A stretch of DNA of 64,000 nucleotides from Trichomonas tenax (Eukaryota; Parabasalia; Trichomonadida; Trichomonadidae), in assembly GCA_023091735.1 (NCBI GenBank), contig JALKBU010000057.1:41390-105389 (forward strand), written 5' to 3'. A program made the position numbers and the translations under genes. The notes beneath the pieces were generated by a model. It was not told where the DNA came from. It did no database searches and worked only from the letters and a program-made list of their open reading frames with translations. The first letter of the stretch is position 1. Each line of letters starts with the position of its first letter. Below are positions 19,164 to 29,488 of this stretch, piece after piece.

Positions 19164-22100
19164 TTATTCGTGTAGGATGTTATCTTTGATCTTCTTCTCT
19201 ATGAATTCGAGAGCTGGGAAGTTCTGTGACAGAATGGACAATGCAGGTATCATTTTCTCTGTGTAAACTTCAGATGTGTATTCTTTCGCTGTTTGTGGTA
19301 ATAATTTTGCCCACGAAGGGTCACTTCTGATGTTTTCCGTCTGTTTCTCCTTGTAAATATTATCACACATCGCGTGAAAATATTCTAATGTTCGAGATGT
19401 ATTGGCAAAGTTGGACAAATAGATGAAAAACTTGCCAATGTCTGTTGGATTTAGGTTATTAGTTACATATGTGTCAAGTGTTAACGATGTTTTCATTAAA
19501 TCTGTTGCAATAAATAATTGTTGCATGAAACCCCAAAATTCAGGTTTGTCGATTTTCTCGAAGAAAGAACTCTTTGAGAGGAGCTCAGCTGTCAAAGAAA
19601 ATGATGATATTTCCATTGGACTTTCTGCACCAAATAAATGAAAAGTTCTTGATTTTGAGCAAATGTGGTAATAAGAGGAATATCCGTTATGCCCTACATC
19701 ATGGCACAGTGCTGCAATGAACAAAGCCGTTTTCTGCAAACCTTCAAAATATTTCGTGAGATTTGCTTTGTAATAAATGAAATACAGAAACTGGGCCGTG
19801 TCAACGGCGTGGACCCAGTTGTGATACGGGAGCGCTTTGTAGTGCTCTTTAACAGACTCCAGAAATCTCAATATTGATTGATCATCGCATTCCAAGAATT
19901 CGTTGATTCCCATCTTTTGGAAAATATTGAATGGCACTGTCAATGAATTTGATTCTATTCTCGCATCGAAGTCTATCGATTCTATGTCATTCCCTGCCGC
20001 TGAGATTTGAATATCTTCGATTACTTCCTTCTGTGGACGATATTGAATTGTTTTGATGATGAACGGCTTCAAAATCGTCAACAAAGTCGCATATAGCGCC
20101 GGAGGTTGGTTTTCTCCAATAAACAGCAATGTCCAGTTATCGAACTTGAATGAGACTGCGTAATTATTGCCTTCGAATATTGCTCCTTTGTAGAGATCCG
20201 GATCAATCAAAAATGTCGAAATTCCTTCAGTTATTTTCGAAAAATCAACAATTAACTCTGTCTGCTCTATTGACAGCATCACTAATGTCTCTGTCTCGAA
20301 TGCTGCGTATGAAGGCATTTTTATCGCTTGGCAGATCTCTTTCATCATCAGTTGCAGCAAATTTTTATCCGTTTTCTGGACAATGTTTTTAATGATATCT
20401 AAAGCTAAATTCACTGAGTTTTTGTGGTATTCTTCGTCCTGAATGACCTTTTGGAGCTCCATGAACCTAAGTTTGTAAATGCAGAAGCAACTGAAAGCTT
20501 TGACAATGGAAAACTGAATTTTGTCGAATCTCGCAACTTGATTCAAAGAATTTGCTGCAACAATGTTCACCTGATCAGTTATGACCCTCAGCAGTGAATA
20601 GCAATATATATTCGCGTTAAAACCTTTGATTCGCGAAGGATCCGGTGTCAAAATTTCATCATTAAATCCATCGAATCTAAAAACTCCAGGACACTCAATT
20701 GTGTTTCTAACAGTCATAACATGCTGTCCTCCGAGATATAATGACACGTATTCGCAGTTCAGGACGTTGACTATTGACTGGAGAACTTTTAGCAAAAATT
20801 TATCATCGTTTATCGATTCCGGACTGAATTTTTTGATTTCATTTCTAAATTTCTTCAGTGATTTCTTTGATTGCTCCAAAGTGTCTTGATTTGCATTTAA
20901 AAGGCACTGCGGGACAATCAGTGAAAGATTTGCACAGAAAGAGTTCTTATTAATCTGATCAGAGACAGAATATGTTGTAAACAGAGCAGAAACATTTCCT
21001 TGAGTATCGTATAATGGATAACATCCTTGTTCTTGTTTGTTTGTGATTTCTTTCTTTGTCAAATAGCACTCTTTCTCTATACCCTGGAAATCTACAATGT
21101 GCGTTACCAATCTCTTGTTGAATAACTCGAAATAATATAATTCGTTTTCGTTGTCAATAATATAAATCGTTGAATCATTTAATGGGGTTGTTCCAATGAA
21201 TTGCAGCAATTTGTCGAATGTATCTTTCGACAAAAGTTCATTATCGAAGTTCCTTTTCTTGATTTGGACGGAAATGCTGTGATCTACATTCTCATATGAA
21301 GCGTTTTCGTCTAAAAGAGGCTTCATTATGATAGAAAAGAATGTTGCAACATAAATATCTTCTTGCGAGAAAGTAACTGCTTTGTTTGATGTAAACAATA
21401 TCTCAACAACTGAATCAGTTCCTATTGGCACTAAAAGAACTTTCAGGTTGTCAGGATTCAACAGAGGATCAATGGAATTAGAGAATTCCGGCTCTTGCGA
21501 TGAATTATCTATCAAAACAACAGTGTTTTTCTTCACTGCTGTTAAAATCAATGCATTGTTATCATTCAGTTCGATTGACATCGTTTTGTTGAACCTGCAT
21601 CGAAAAAAAGATGTCTTCAAGTTCCTCGTGAACACGTAAACGCACTGACTATCGAATATGTGTTCTGTCTCTTCGATGAATTTCTCTAAAAACGAGGATT
21701 CGTGGACAAAATCAGACAACAAATTATACGAATTTATACATTTTCCTATTCGCTGCAACTGATACAGCGCAGACTCTATGAACGGAATTTTCGATTTCTC
21801 GTTGATTTGCTGAAAAACTGATGGAAAATTAGACATAATTTGTTGTCCCAAAAACGTTTCGAGCATAATTGGGTTATTTGCAGCGTAAAGGTCTGCTGTA
21901 TCACTGTTTACTGCGATAACATTCGATTCTTCAACCATTCTATTTTGTTTGAGATAATCGATTCTCATCTCTTGTTGTACGCGATCATTTTCCAATGATT
22001 CCATTTTTTCTTGTATAATTTCCATCTGGCTCTGTAAATACTTGAATGAATTCTCCAAATTCTGCTCAATTTGGTTAGATAAATTCAAAATTTCTGTTGG

Positions 22101-22217
22101 AAAGGGTTCATGAGAGTGATCACCGGCAACTTTTGTAGATTTCGCGGTTGAAGGTGTAATGAGCTTTGGATTTCGTGTCGATCCCGTGAATCCTCGATTT
22201 CCAGAAGAAGTTTTCAT
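19164..22217 (-). CDS. GAF-domain cyclic-nucleotide phosphodiesterase-like protein
   Basis: A 1017-residue protein laid out like animal PDE2/5/6/10/11: a low-complexity N-terminus, a coiled coil (about 48-95), several GAF-like modules (roughly 160-300, 315-440, 470-600 and 640-740) and a C-terminal PDEase_I domain (about 765-1010). The metal-site motifs HNWVHAVD (799-806) and HDVGH (839-843) and the ATD segment (904-906) are clear. However, the expected second-half Asp of the HCADISN-type motif appears as Asn939 in NFANTSR, the LExHH helix reads MEISSF, and no obvious glutamine equivalent of the nucleotide-selecting Gln is seen. Hydrolysis of cAMP/cGMP is therefore uncertain; it may act as a GAF-based sensor. 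No membrane segment is visible. Stop is TAAA. Confidence 0.88.
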   Translation of the reverse strand: MKTSSGNRGFTGSTRNPKLITPSTAKSTKVAGDHSHEPFPTEILNLSNQIEQNLENSFKYLQSQMEIIQEKMESLENDRVQQEMRIDYLKQNRMVEESNVIAVNSDTADLYAANNPIMLETFLGQQIMSNFPSVFQQINEKSKIPFIESALYQLQRIGKCINSYNLLSDFVHESSFLEKFIEETEHIFDSQCVYVFTRNLKTSFFRCRFNKTMSIELNDNNALILTAVKKNTVVLIDNSSQEPEFSNSIDPLLNPDNLKVLLVPIGTDSVVEILFTSNKAVTFSQEDIYVATFFSIIMKPLLDENASYENVDHSISVQIKKRNFDNELLSKDTFDKLLQFIGTTPLNDSTIYIIDNENELYYFELFNKRLVTHIVDFQGIEKECYLTKKEITNKQEQGCYPLYDTQGNVSALFTTYSVSDQINKNSFCANLSLIVPQCLLNANQDTLEQSKKSLKKFRNEIKKFSPESINDDKFLLKVLQSIVNVLNCEYVSLYLGGQHVMTVRNTIECPGVFRFDGFNDEILTPDPSRIKGFNANIYCYSLLRVITDQVNIVAANSLNQVARFDKIQFSIVKAFSCFCIYKLRFMELQKVIQDEEYHKNSVNLALDIIKNIVQKTDKNLLQLMMKEICQAIKMPSYAAFETETLVMLSIEQTELIVDFSKITEGISTFLIDPDLYKGAIFEGNNYAVSFKFDNWTLLFIGENQPPALYATLLTILKPFIIKTIQYRPQKEVIEDIQISAAGNDIESIDFDARIESNSLTVPFNIFQKMGINEFLECDDQSILRFLESVKEHYKALPYHNWVHAVDTAQFLYFIYYKANLTKYFEGLQKTALFIAALCHDVGHNGYSSYYHICSKSRTFHLFGAESPMEISSFSLTAELLSKSSFFEKIDKPEFWGFMQQLFIATDLMKTSLTLDTYVTNNLNPTDIGKFFIYLSNFANTSRTLEYFHAMCDNIYKEKQTENIRSDPSWAKLLPQTAKEYTSEVYTEKMIPALSILSQNFPALEFIEKKIKDNILHE

Positions 22218-22583
22218 TTTTTAATAAAACGATTTTCTGACATCTGACATTTACAAATTTTTATTGCCGGAAAATGTCAAAAATATTTCTTCATTTTAAA
22301 TTAACATAAAAACTATTTTAATGATATCAACTTTTCCATTAAAAGCAGAACACATGCTTAAAATAATAAATTAGTTAAATATTTAAAGATAATTTTTATG
22401 ATAATAAGCTTGTAATATCTGAATATGATTAGCATTTACATCATCAGCACAGTTTTATTTAAATGAATTATCAAACCAAGATATTGCCTAAAATTCAATT
22501 ATACTTTCGTTAGATTTGATCTTTACACATAAATTTTATCCACATATTTAAAGTTACGTAAACAAAACCAAAAACAATATATT
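22218..22583. other. Spacer between tandem minus-strand genes
   Basis: AT-rich. It holds the promoter of the GAF-PDE gene and the 3' region of the SAPS gene's neighbour boundary; no strong motif copy is seen. Confidence 0.4.
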
Positions 22584-24455
22584 TCAGTCGTCATCGGAAG
22601 AACCAAGGTCGAAGAAAAGGTCTGAATCGCCTCCAGGAAGCTTTCCGCCGTACTCAGAGACCATTATGTCGCCCATTGTCTTGAACTGCCCCTTGATGAA
22701 GGATCCCCAAGGATCAGCAATTTCTTCTTCAGTGAACGGAGGAGGCGATGTTGGTCTCGGAGGAAGTCTCGATTTAGTCGATGCTGCTGTCGGAACCATC
22801 GGGATTGGTGGTGGAGGACCGAACACGAAGGCTGTCTTAGGTGGCGGCGGAAGAAATGGCTTCGATTCTTCCTCTTCTTCATGCTCTTCTTCCTCGTCTG
22901 TCGCTGGTATTGGTATAACAGGGATTGGCGGTGGAACACCGAATGATTCATTCGATGAAACATCTTCTTCAGACGAAGAGTCGTTATTTGTTGTCTTAAC
23001 GAAGTGATACGACTCCTCTTCTTCGTTGCTGTGGCTACCCTCTGGTACAGGAATCGGCGGCGGTGTCTGTGGCGGCTTTTCTTCGCTGTCTGAGTCTGAA
23101 TTTTCGGCTTCGAATCTGTTAATGTTGGGTTTAGTGAATTCTACGATTCCTGGTGTCGAGTGGCTGTCTGAGAATGATGAAGATGATTCATCTTCACTCT
23201 CAGATTCTGAGTTTGCTGATGAAACATCTATTTCTGTTGAATCGAGTGAATTATTTGTTTCTTCTCTGATATTGAACACTGCAGCGATGCGGTGAAGCTG
23301 CGCCCAGTAGTTTGCGAGATCAAAATGCCTGTGATGGAATAATTTTGCAATTGTTTCTTTAACATTGCAATTCTTTTCGAAATTATCGATTGGATACTCT
23401 GCATGAGCTAAGGGCTCAAAGATTGCAAGTAATGCGTTGTGAATATTTGATTTTGTTGGGTTTTCGAGTGTTAAATTGAATAATTTGGTGAGCATCTCAT
23501 CAGCGATTGGAGGAATTGTCTCCAAGAAAGGTATAAGTCTAACAACCAATTGCAAAGCTGATCCTTTGTTGATAGCGAACTCATTATCGCTGATAATGAA
23601 TTTCGCTAAATTTTCGAAGTTGTCGATAAAGAATTTCTCAAGGTTCGTGATATTATCGTTCTGAGTATAGTTGTCGTCGAATGCAGCATCGACAAATTCG
23701 ATCTGAGAAAATAATGCTAATAAAACTTTGAAGCAAACGTGAGAAAACATAGTGGAATCAGATTCTACGGCATTTTTAAGTATTGTTCCGAGTTTCGCTT
23801 GTTCACAAATCGTTGTAAAACATTTATTGTTCGTATTCAATGCTGTACAAATGTTTGTCAGAATATTTCCTATCTGAACATTTTTTGTTGCTATGAGTCT
23901 GTCATATAATATCTGCGTTACGTTGATTTTGTCGAAATAATAAGTCATGGCTCTCGAAGAAATTGTCGAAAGCGAACGAATCACGTCGTAAACTGGTGTA
24001 TAATTAATGTGTGTCAACAAATCCGGCAGAAAATCGTCGAATTCTGTAATGGCATAGATAACTTGATCATTTTGGGGTTTTAAGACACTTGTGAACACTT
24101 CCGCGACTGTCAACAGAGTGAATTGGTTCGTGTTTTCGTCTTTAGCTAATCTTAGCAGTGTCTCAACGAACGATTTGTTGCGCATTAACTGATAAGACGT
24201 TCTCTCTGCGTAAGCGCGTAAAACTAAATCATAGAAATGCTGATCTTCAGGAGTAATCGATTGGTCAACATTTAACGCACACGTAACTAAATCATTAAAA
24301 TTATTTTCTATGAAATTAATAACAGCCGCGTTATGAGCCAAAACGGCTTTGGTGATGTGTGGAGTGTGAACTAGAGCCTCCATTGTGCAGTTTTCGGACT
24401 GCAGAAGCGTGTTTATCTTCTCAAAAAGATTTCGCTGATTGAAGAAATCGAACAT
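22584..24455 (-). CDS. SAPS-domain PP6/Sit4 phosphatase regulatory subunit
   Basis: A 623-residue protein. The N-terminal 395 residues are a helical solenoid that begins LFEKINTLLQSENCTMEALV and continues HITKAVLAHNAAVINFIENN, matching the opening of SAPS proteins (T-L-E-x-L-L then K-x-x-N-x-x-L-I-x-F-L). These bind the PP6/Sit4 catalytic subunit and steer it in cell-cycle and traffic signalling. Residues 410-520 are rich in Ser, Asp and Glu with likely CK2 sites; 465-600 carry repeated proline motifs (TPPPIPVPE, VPPPIPVIP, GPPPPIPMVP) that could bind SH3, WW or EVH1-type domains. The last residues are acidic (DLGSSDDD). It ends in TGA. A different solenoid phosphatase adaptor is the alternative. 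Confidence 0.8.
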   Translation of the reverse strand: MFDFFNQRNLFEKINTLLQSENCTMEALVHTPHITKAVLAHNAAVINFIENNFNDLVTCALNVDQSITPEDQHFYDLVLRAYAERTSYQLMRNKSFVETLLRLAKDENTNQFTLLTVAEVFTSVLKPQNDQVIYAITEFDDFLPDLLTHINYTPVYDVIRSLSTISSRAMTYYFDKINVTQILYDRLIATKNVQIGNILTNICTALNTNNKCFTTICEQAKLGTILKNAVESDSTMFSHVCFKVLLALFSQIEFVDAAFDDNYTQNDNITNLEKFFIDNFENLAKFIISDNEFAINKGSALQLVVRLIPFLETIPPIADEMLTKLFNLTLENPTKSNIHNALLAIFEPLAHAEYPIDNFEKNCNVKETIAKLFHHRHFDLANYWAQLHRIAAVFNIREETNNSLDSTEIDVSSANSESESEDESSSSFSDSHSTPGIVEFTKPNINRFEAENSDSDSEEKPPQTPPPIPVPEGSHSNEEEESYHFVKTTNNDSSSEEDVSSNESFGVPPPIPVIPIPATDEEEEHEEEEESKPFLPPPPKTAFVFGPPPPIPMVPTAASTKSRLPPRPTSPPPFTEEEIADPWGSFIKGQFKTMGDIMVSEYGGKLPGGDSDLFFDLGSSDDD

Positions 24456-25525
24456 AAAAATTAGAAACCGACCGTTTGATTTTATTGCGTTTTCTAATGT
24501 TTTTCATGTATAGACATCGAATCTTTCATTATTTTGAGTTTCCTTTTTTGGGATCAACGGAATATTTTGATATTTTCGTTTTTATTATCAAAAATAGATT
24601 TTACATCATATATAAATAATAAATATCATAATTAAATCGAAAAATAAATTGTCGAAATTGAACAAATTATTTTTGAGATTTAATTTTGAGCCTAGGATTT
24701 AAAATGTCTAGAAATGATCAATATAAAAGAAAAAATGGAAAATAATTTTTGAAATTTATTTTTGCGGTTTCTCATGTTATTTAGTATATACATAGTCTGT
24801 AAATGATAATTATTAGATCAAAATTGGAAAATAGTTTTTGAAATTTAATTTGGGTTCTAATTATGATAATTAGAATATGCTTTTATTGTATATAACAAAT
24901 GTCAAGTTAAAATCGAATTTTATGTTCTGATTATTTCACAAAATTCAGGATATGTGGTTGTGCATAATTTTGTTACTTTGGTTATATACATAATATGGAA
25001 ATGTTATTTTCATGGTCAAAAAAGAAAAATATTTTAACATGTGTTTTTACTATATTAATAGAGACTGTATATAAAAATAATCCGATTGGCCAAAATTGTT
25101 TGAGAAAAGGTCAAATCCAGTAAAATATCAAAAATGTAAAAATCATATTTCAAGCTTTTTAAGAGAAAAATATGCTTTAGATATGATAGAACAAACATAC
25201 TATTGATCAAAACGAAAATTAATTTTAAGACTACAAGATTTTTAGATAAATAAATTTAACAATGGATATAATTATCATTTTTATGGAAATTTTTTGAATT
25301 CTGATTGGATTTTTTCCGATAAGTCATTATTTCTAATTTCCACAGTGAAAAATTCATATACATAGCCTATTTTGATTATATTTCAAGTTGAAATCGATAA
25401 ATAATTTTATAAAAATGAAAATCAAAATAAACCAAAAATATAGGATATAAAGAGAATGTGAAAATGAAAAATGCTCAAAAAATAAAAAGATATTTTTTGA
25501 AAAAGAAGTGAAAAAATTTTAAAAA
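24456..25525. other. 1.07-kb divergent spacer with degenerate repeats
   Basis: Three degenerate copies of a segment centred on AATANTTTTTGAAATTT occur near 24665, 24741 and 24829. A related stretch starting CGAAAAATAAATTG occurs at about 24647 and again near 27688. No gene is supported. Confidence 0.4.
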
Positions 25526-26275
25526 ATGAATTTCCCCCAAAACAGTCTTTACCAGCAAGTCAAATCTGGTCACCACACGTACTACATGAACCAGTCGGGT
25601 GTCTGGCCAGTGATTGACAAGCCTTCTGGCAGCATTCGTCACAAATTTACAAAAGCTGAAGATGAATTGTTGAAATCTTTAGTTGAAAAATACGGAGAAA
25701 CGAACTGGGTAGCTGTATCCGCCCAAATGAAAACGAGATCGCCAAGGCAATGCCGCGAACGTTACAAAAATTATTTATCGCCGAAAATTCAAAACGGGCC
25801 TTGGACACCTGAAGAGGAACAGCTTCTTATCGAAAAAGTGAAGGAATATGGTCAGAGATGGGCGAATATTGCCGCTTTTTTTGAACCTCGATCGGATGTT
25901 AACGTGAAAAATCATTGGACGGCCATGGTTAATCGACAAATCAGGGAGAGGAACGCATTGGTGAAGAAATCACTCGTTGGATTATTGCCTGATGCCGCTA
26001 ATATTATCGCATATCAGCAAAACTTAGTTCCTCTCCCGATTCCACAATACCAGCCGATGCAGCAGGCGATTCACCCGTCTATGATACCGATTCAGCAGCC
26101 GGCGCCGGTTGTAACGCAGCCACCACAGCCGATAATTCCGGACGAAGTTTTAGCGATGAATACGCCTGATTCAAGCCAGTCTTCGATGGAGTGGCTGGAT
26201 CAGGATATCCCGGAGTGGTTTCCTGAAAAAGAGCCAAATTCGCACAATGAAAATAATAATTTCGTGTGGGAATGA
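25526..26275 (+). CDS. R2R3-type Myb transcription factor
   Basis: A 249-residue protein with two Myb repeats. Repeat one spans 41-84 (KFTKAEDELLK ... NWVAVSAQMKTRSPRQCRERYKNYL); its first Trp is replaced by Phe41, a common substitution. Repeat two spans 92-139 (PWTPEEEQLLIEK ... RWANIAAFFEPRSDVNVKNHW) with Trp93, Trp112 and Trp131 in place. The recognition helices RQCRERY and VNVKNHW are canonical, so binding to an AACNG-like core is expected. The remaining C-terminal region is Gln/Pro-rich then acidic (PEWFPEKEPNSHNENNN), resembling an activation domain. In T. vaginalis, small Myb proteins bind core promoter and iron-response elements. The gene is divergent from the SAPS gene. Stop is TGA. 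Confidence 0.95.
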   Translation: MNFPQNSLYQQVKSGHHTYYMNQSGVWPVIDKPSGSIRHKFTKAEDELLKSLVEKYGETNWVAVSAQMKTRSPRQCRERYKNYLSPKIQNGPWTPEEEQLLIEKVKEYGQRWANIAAFFEPRSDVNVKNHWTAMVNRQIRERNALVKKSLVGLLPDAANIIAYQQNLVPLPIPQYQPMQQAIHPSMIPIQQPAPVVTQPPQPIIPDEVLAMNTPDSSQSSMEWLDQDIPEWFPEKEPNSHNENNNFVWE

Positions 26276-26689
26276 TTTTTGTTTGAAAAATTACTTGTTT
26301 TGATTAAATAATAGAGTTTTGTTATGAGGTTATAAAATAGAAATCGATTTTTCATTTTGCATAATTTTGTTATTCTCTAAGCTTTCAAATAATAATCTCA
26401 CATTTCGATAGCTAAGAGTTTTGCCTGTTTAGTGAACCTTAAAACGAAAATATTTAATATCTCATAAGATTTTTGTGTTAATTGTTACATTGTGGAAGTA
26501 AAACAATAGCTTTGTCCAATTTGATGTTGAATCTTTAATGATATTCGATCTCTTTCGTTTTTATTTCATTTGTCATAATATTGTTATATTTGTGATGTCC
26601 ATAATTGGTCTAATCGATTTGTAAGGATGATATGATTTAAATATTAGATTTTTAATGAACACATTAAATATATAAAATATAAAGAAAAA
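26276..26689. other. Spacer between convergent genes
   Basis: AT-rich, no supported feature. Confidence 0.4.
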
Positions 26690-27490
26690 TTATTGCACCA
26701 ATGATCTCACAGCGTCCTCCAATTGATTGTCTAAGTTTGTTTCGGGATCGAACTGGAAATTATATCTTTCTAATAATTTCTTCAGCTGGATCTGGAAAAT
26801 CTCTGATTCTTCAGGCTGACCGTATATGCAGGTGAGCATATCGAATTTGCTCTCTGCTTCATCGAGATTTCTTGAATGTTGAACTAAAAGTGAACAAAGG
26901 ACATCCATGTAATGTTCTTCTGTTGTTTCATCGACAGAATCATTGAATTCACGCTCGAGAATTAATTCTTCCTGTTCTTCATTTTCTGATTCTTCGCATT
27001 CTACGTTATAAATGTTGCAGGCGTCCTTCAAAGTATTCAAATCTGGGCATGGATAGATAAATGTCCATCCTGCGTTAAGCAAATCGGCAACAAAACTCGG
27101 ATATGTTTTCGATTTTTCGATAACTGAATTAGAAATTGTTTTTCCGTTGAGAACTTTCAAGTTTTCGCCACAAACGATCTTCGCTGCAACAGCAAAATGT
27201 TTTTGTTCAGCGAGAGGCGTGTTTTTGATTGAAATAACAGAAGCACTCGAAACAGCTTTGAAATTCTTCCACGTGCTTAGCATTGAGTTGTCAGCGATGA
27301 ATTTCTGAAGCTTTAGCTGCTTCTGGAGTGTCTCTATCGAATCCAATTTCGTTCTGGACATAATTAATTCTTTCAGAGAAGTCCTCGATCCGATATAAGA
27401 CAGAGAATCGACGTTGACGCCGGTAATGTTGATGATTCCCGTCCTTTTGTACGCCAATTCCCTCTGCGTGAGCCACTGCGGACCTTTCAT
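26690..27490 (-). CDS. LRR-like protein with acidic helical tail
   Basis: A 266-residue protein. The first 125 residues show irregular leucine-rich repeats: phrases such as LKELIMSRTKLDSIETL, LQKFIADNSMLSTWKNF and VISIKNTPLAE have the L-x-x-L-x-(N/S)-x-L-x cadence of LRRs. The closing section around GENLKVLNGKTIS resembles the capping region of U2A'-type LRRs, where L-x-x-L-D/N-G-x-x-V/I is common. From about 165 the protein is acidic (ECEESENEEQEEL) then helical to the end (LEDAVRSLVQ). Trichomonads have many such LRR proteins acting as scaffolds; a specific partner cannot be named. It is divergent from the Rab32-like gene at 28298. Confidence 0.7.
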   Translation of the reverse strand: MKGPQWLTQRELAYKRTGIINITGVNVDSLSYIGSRTSLKELIMSRTKLDSIETLQKQLKLQKFIADNSMLSTWKNFKAVSSASVISIKNTPLAEQKHFAVAAKIVCGENLKVLNGKTISNSVIEKSKTYPSFVADLLNAGWTFIYPCPDLNTLKDACNIYNVECEESENEEQEELILEREFNDSVDETTEEHYMDVLCSLLVQHSRNLDEAESKFDMLTCIYGQPEESEIFQIQLKKLLERYNFQFDPETNLDNQLEDAVRSLVQ

Positions 27491-27714
27491 TTTTTGTAAA
27501 CGATAAAATAAACTGTTTCGAATGTTTTTCGATTTTCTTCTATTTTTGCGTTATACATACTATGTTATGGCTATATTTTCAATTACATCGAATAATATTT
27601 TTTTTTAATATTTTTCGATTTTACTTTCATATTTATATTATATAATATTATATATATTGAATTATATCTATGTTTTCAATTAAAGCGAAAAATAAATTGT
27701 GAAAATTAATGTTG

Positions 27715-28014
27715 TTATTTTTGAATTTTCATAATCATATTATTTAAATCATCAATAGTTTTTCTTTCAGCTTCGCCTTGTTGATCGTGAAGATTCATTT
27801 CATGTTGAGCTTCTTCAATATGGACATTAGCTTCTATTATCTGTTTTTCCATTTCGATAATTTTCTGTTTTGTATCTTCTATATTATGTTTAGAAGTATC
27901 AATTTCTTTCTTTAATTCGACCAGAGCATTTTGTGATTCAACAAGTAGTATATTTTGTTAATTCGCGACTGAGCTAACTGCATTTTCTATTTTTTGAAAG
28001 AGTTTGCAAGACAT
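27715..28014 (-). pseudogene. Coiled-coil ORF interrupted by one stop
   Basis: A 100-codon frame running from an ATG at 28014 to a TAA at 27715-27717 with a single in-frame TAA (27958-27960, codon 19). The peptide begins MSCKLFQKIENAVSSVAN; after the stop, 80 residues form a strong heptad coiled coil (ELKKEIDTSKHNIED, KIIEMEKQIIEANVHIEEA). Composition and heptads show that it was translated or derives from a translated gene. It may be a degraded fragment of a larger coiled-coil gene, or a gene with an unfixed nonsense change or sequencing error. Confidence 0.6.
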
Positions 28015-28297
28015 TGATATCGATTTCTATCTAATGCTTAGGAAAATGTCTCGAATCAGCAAACTGGAAGTGATGATAGCCATAAGTGGTGAAAACCAAC
28101 TGAAATTTATATAGCGTTACTATTTATATCACAAAAATTGAAAAATAACAAAAATGAAAAATCAAAGAATCAAAAATCTACCCAAAATTGAATTTTAAGC
28201 AGCAAAAACGACATGAAAATACATGTAGATTATAAAAACGCAAGAAAAGGAAAGCAAAATAAGTTCATAAACTACGGTTATGTCAAATTTCTAGTCA
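28015..28297. promoter_or_regulatory. Promoter region of Rab32-like gene
   Basis: AT-rich spacer ending TATGTCAAATTTCTAGTCA before the ATG at 28298. The TCA directly before ATG suits a trichomonad initiator and suggests a very short leader. Confidence 0.4.
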
Positions 28298-28939
28298 ATG
28301 GTTGATATCGTCGAAACCGAGCAAGAGCCAGTCCACATGATCTTCAAGATCCTTGTCGTCGGCGAGATGGGTACAGGAAAGACATCGTTAGTCCGCAAAT
28401 ACGTCGAAGGCGTCTTCTCTGAGTATTATAAGACGACAATTGGCGTCGATTTCGCGAGCAAGGATCTCAAATGGGACGAGAAAACAGACGTCTGCCTGCA
28501 GCTGTGGGATATTGCCGGCCAGGAGCGTTTTGGATCGATGACTCACGTTTATTACCAGGAAGCTGTCGGAGCACTGCTTGTCTTCGACGTCATGAGACAC
28601 CAGACACTCGATCTCGCGGTGCAGTGGAAGAAAGACATTGATAGCAAAGTATTCACATCGCAAGGAAAACCAATCCCATGCATGTTGCTCGGAAACAAGA
28701 TTGACCTCTGTGAGAATGGAAATTGGGGCAAGACACAAGAAGAAATTAAGCAATTCTGCGAGGAGAATAATTTCGTCGGCTTCTTCGAGACATCTGCACG
28801 TACAGGCCAGAACCTCGATGAAGCACATAGAGGGCTTGTCAAATACATCATTGAAAATAAGATTGAACCATTCTCTGAAGGCCATGGCGTCGATCTTAAT
28901 TCATCAAAGGAAAAGAAAGATGAAGGCGGCTGCTGCTAA
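28298..28939 (+). CDS. Rab32/Rab38-like small GTPase
   Basis: A 213-residue Rab GTPase. Motifs: GEMGTGKT (22-29), KTTIGVDFA in switch I (45-53), WDIAGQERFG (70-79), GNKID (132-136), ETSAR (164-168) and a terminal GGCC for prenylation. Isoleucine instead of threonine in WDIAGQE, followed by RFG-x-MT-x-VYY-x-EAVGA, is the mark of the Rab32/38/29 group, which acts in lysosome-related organelle, autophagy and mitochondrial-associated trafficking; the insert DSKVFTSQGKPIP before G4 is also typical. It stands alone, divergent from the LRR gene. Stop is TAAA, giving the overlapping poly(A) signal. GC content is higher than the spacers, consistent with an expressed gene. Confidence 0.96.
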   Translation: MVDIVETEQEPVHMIFKILVVGEMGTGKTSLVRKYVEGVFSEYYKTTIGVDFASKDLKWDEKTDVCLQLWDIAGQERFGSMTHVYYQEAVGALLVFDVMRHQTLDLAVQWKKDIDSKVFTSQGKPIPCMLLGNKIDLCENGNWGKTQEEIKQFCEENNFVGFFETSARTGQNLDEAHRGLVKYIIENKIEPFSEGHGVDLNSSKEKKDEGGCC

Positions 28940-29488
28940 AGTCTCTTCGAAAAAATTTGATTTTAATCCTAATTATTTCGTGAGATGAAATAATTGTATT
29001 TTCATAATAAAAAATTGGTTATTTCTAAATACAAATCATCTTTTCTCTTTTGCCTCTATTGCATCCTAACCCGATCAAATGCTGTGGTTGACAAAAACTA
29101 TATTGATTATATATTAAAGGTTTTGGACAGGAATTTGCTAAGAATATAGCTATACATAAACATTTAAACGTATTTATAATATAAATCATTGTCTTCGTTG
29201 TAATATTTATTCATTCATATCTTATATGCGACAAAGCATTTTTTAAGAATATAAATATTCATATTTATAAATTCTACATTGATTTATAATATTTATATTT
29301 GATGGTATTGAAAAGAAAAAATGATATATTAAAAAATAAAAATTAACAACGATTGTATACGAATTTTTGTTGGTAAATTTGTATTGCTATGATCTTCGAA
29401 TGGTTCTGGGAGATTTATAGCAGTCAGAATTTATTTATTAAAAACAAAAAATAACACATTACAAAAATTTTTGAGTTCTATTGGTTTT
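28940..29488. other. AT-rich spacer between convergent genes
   Basis: Very AT-rich, no supported feature. Confidence 0.4.
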
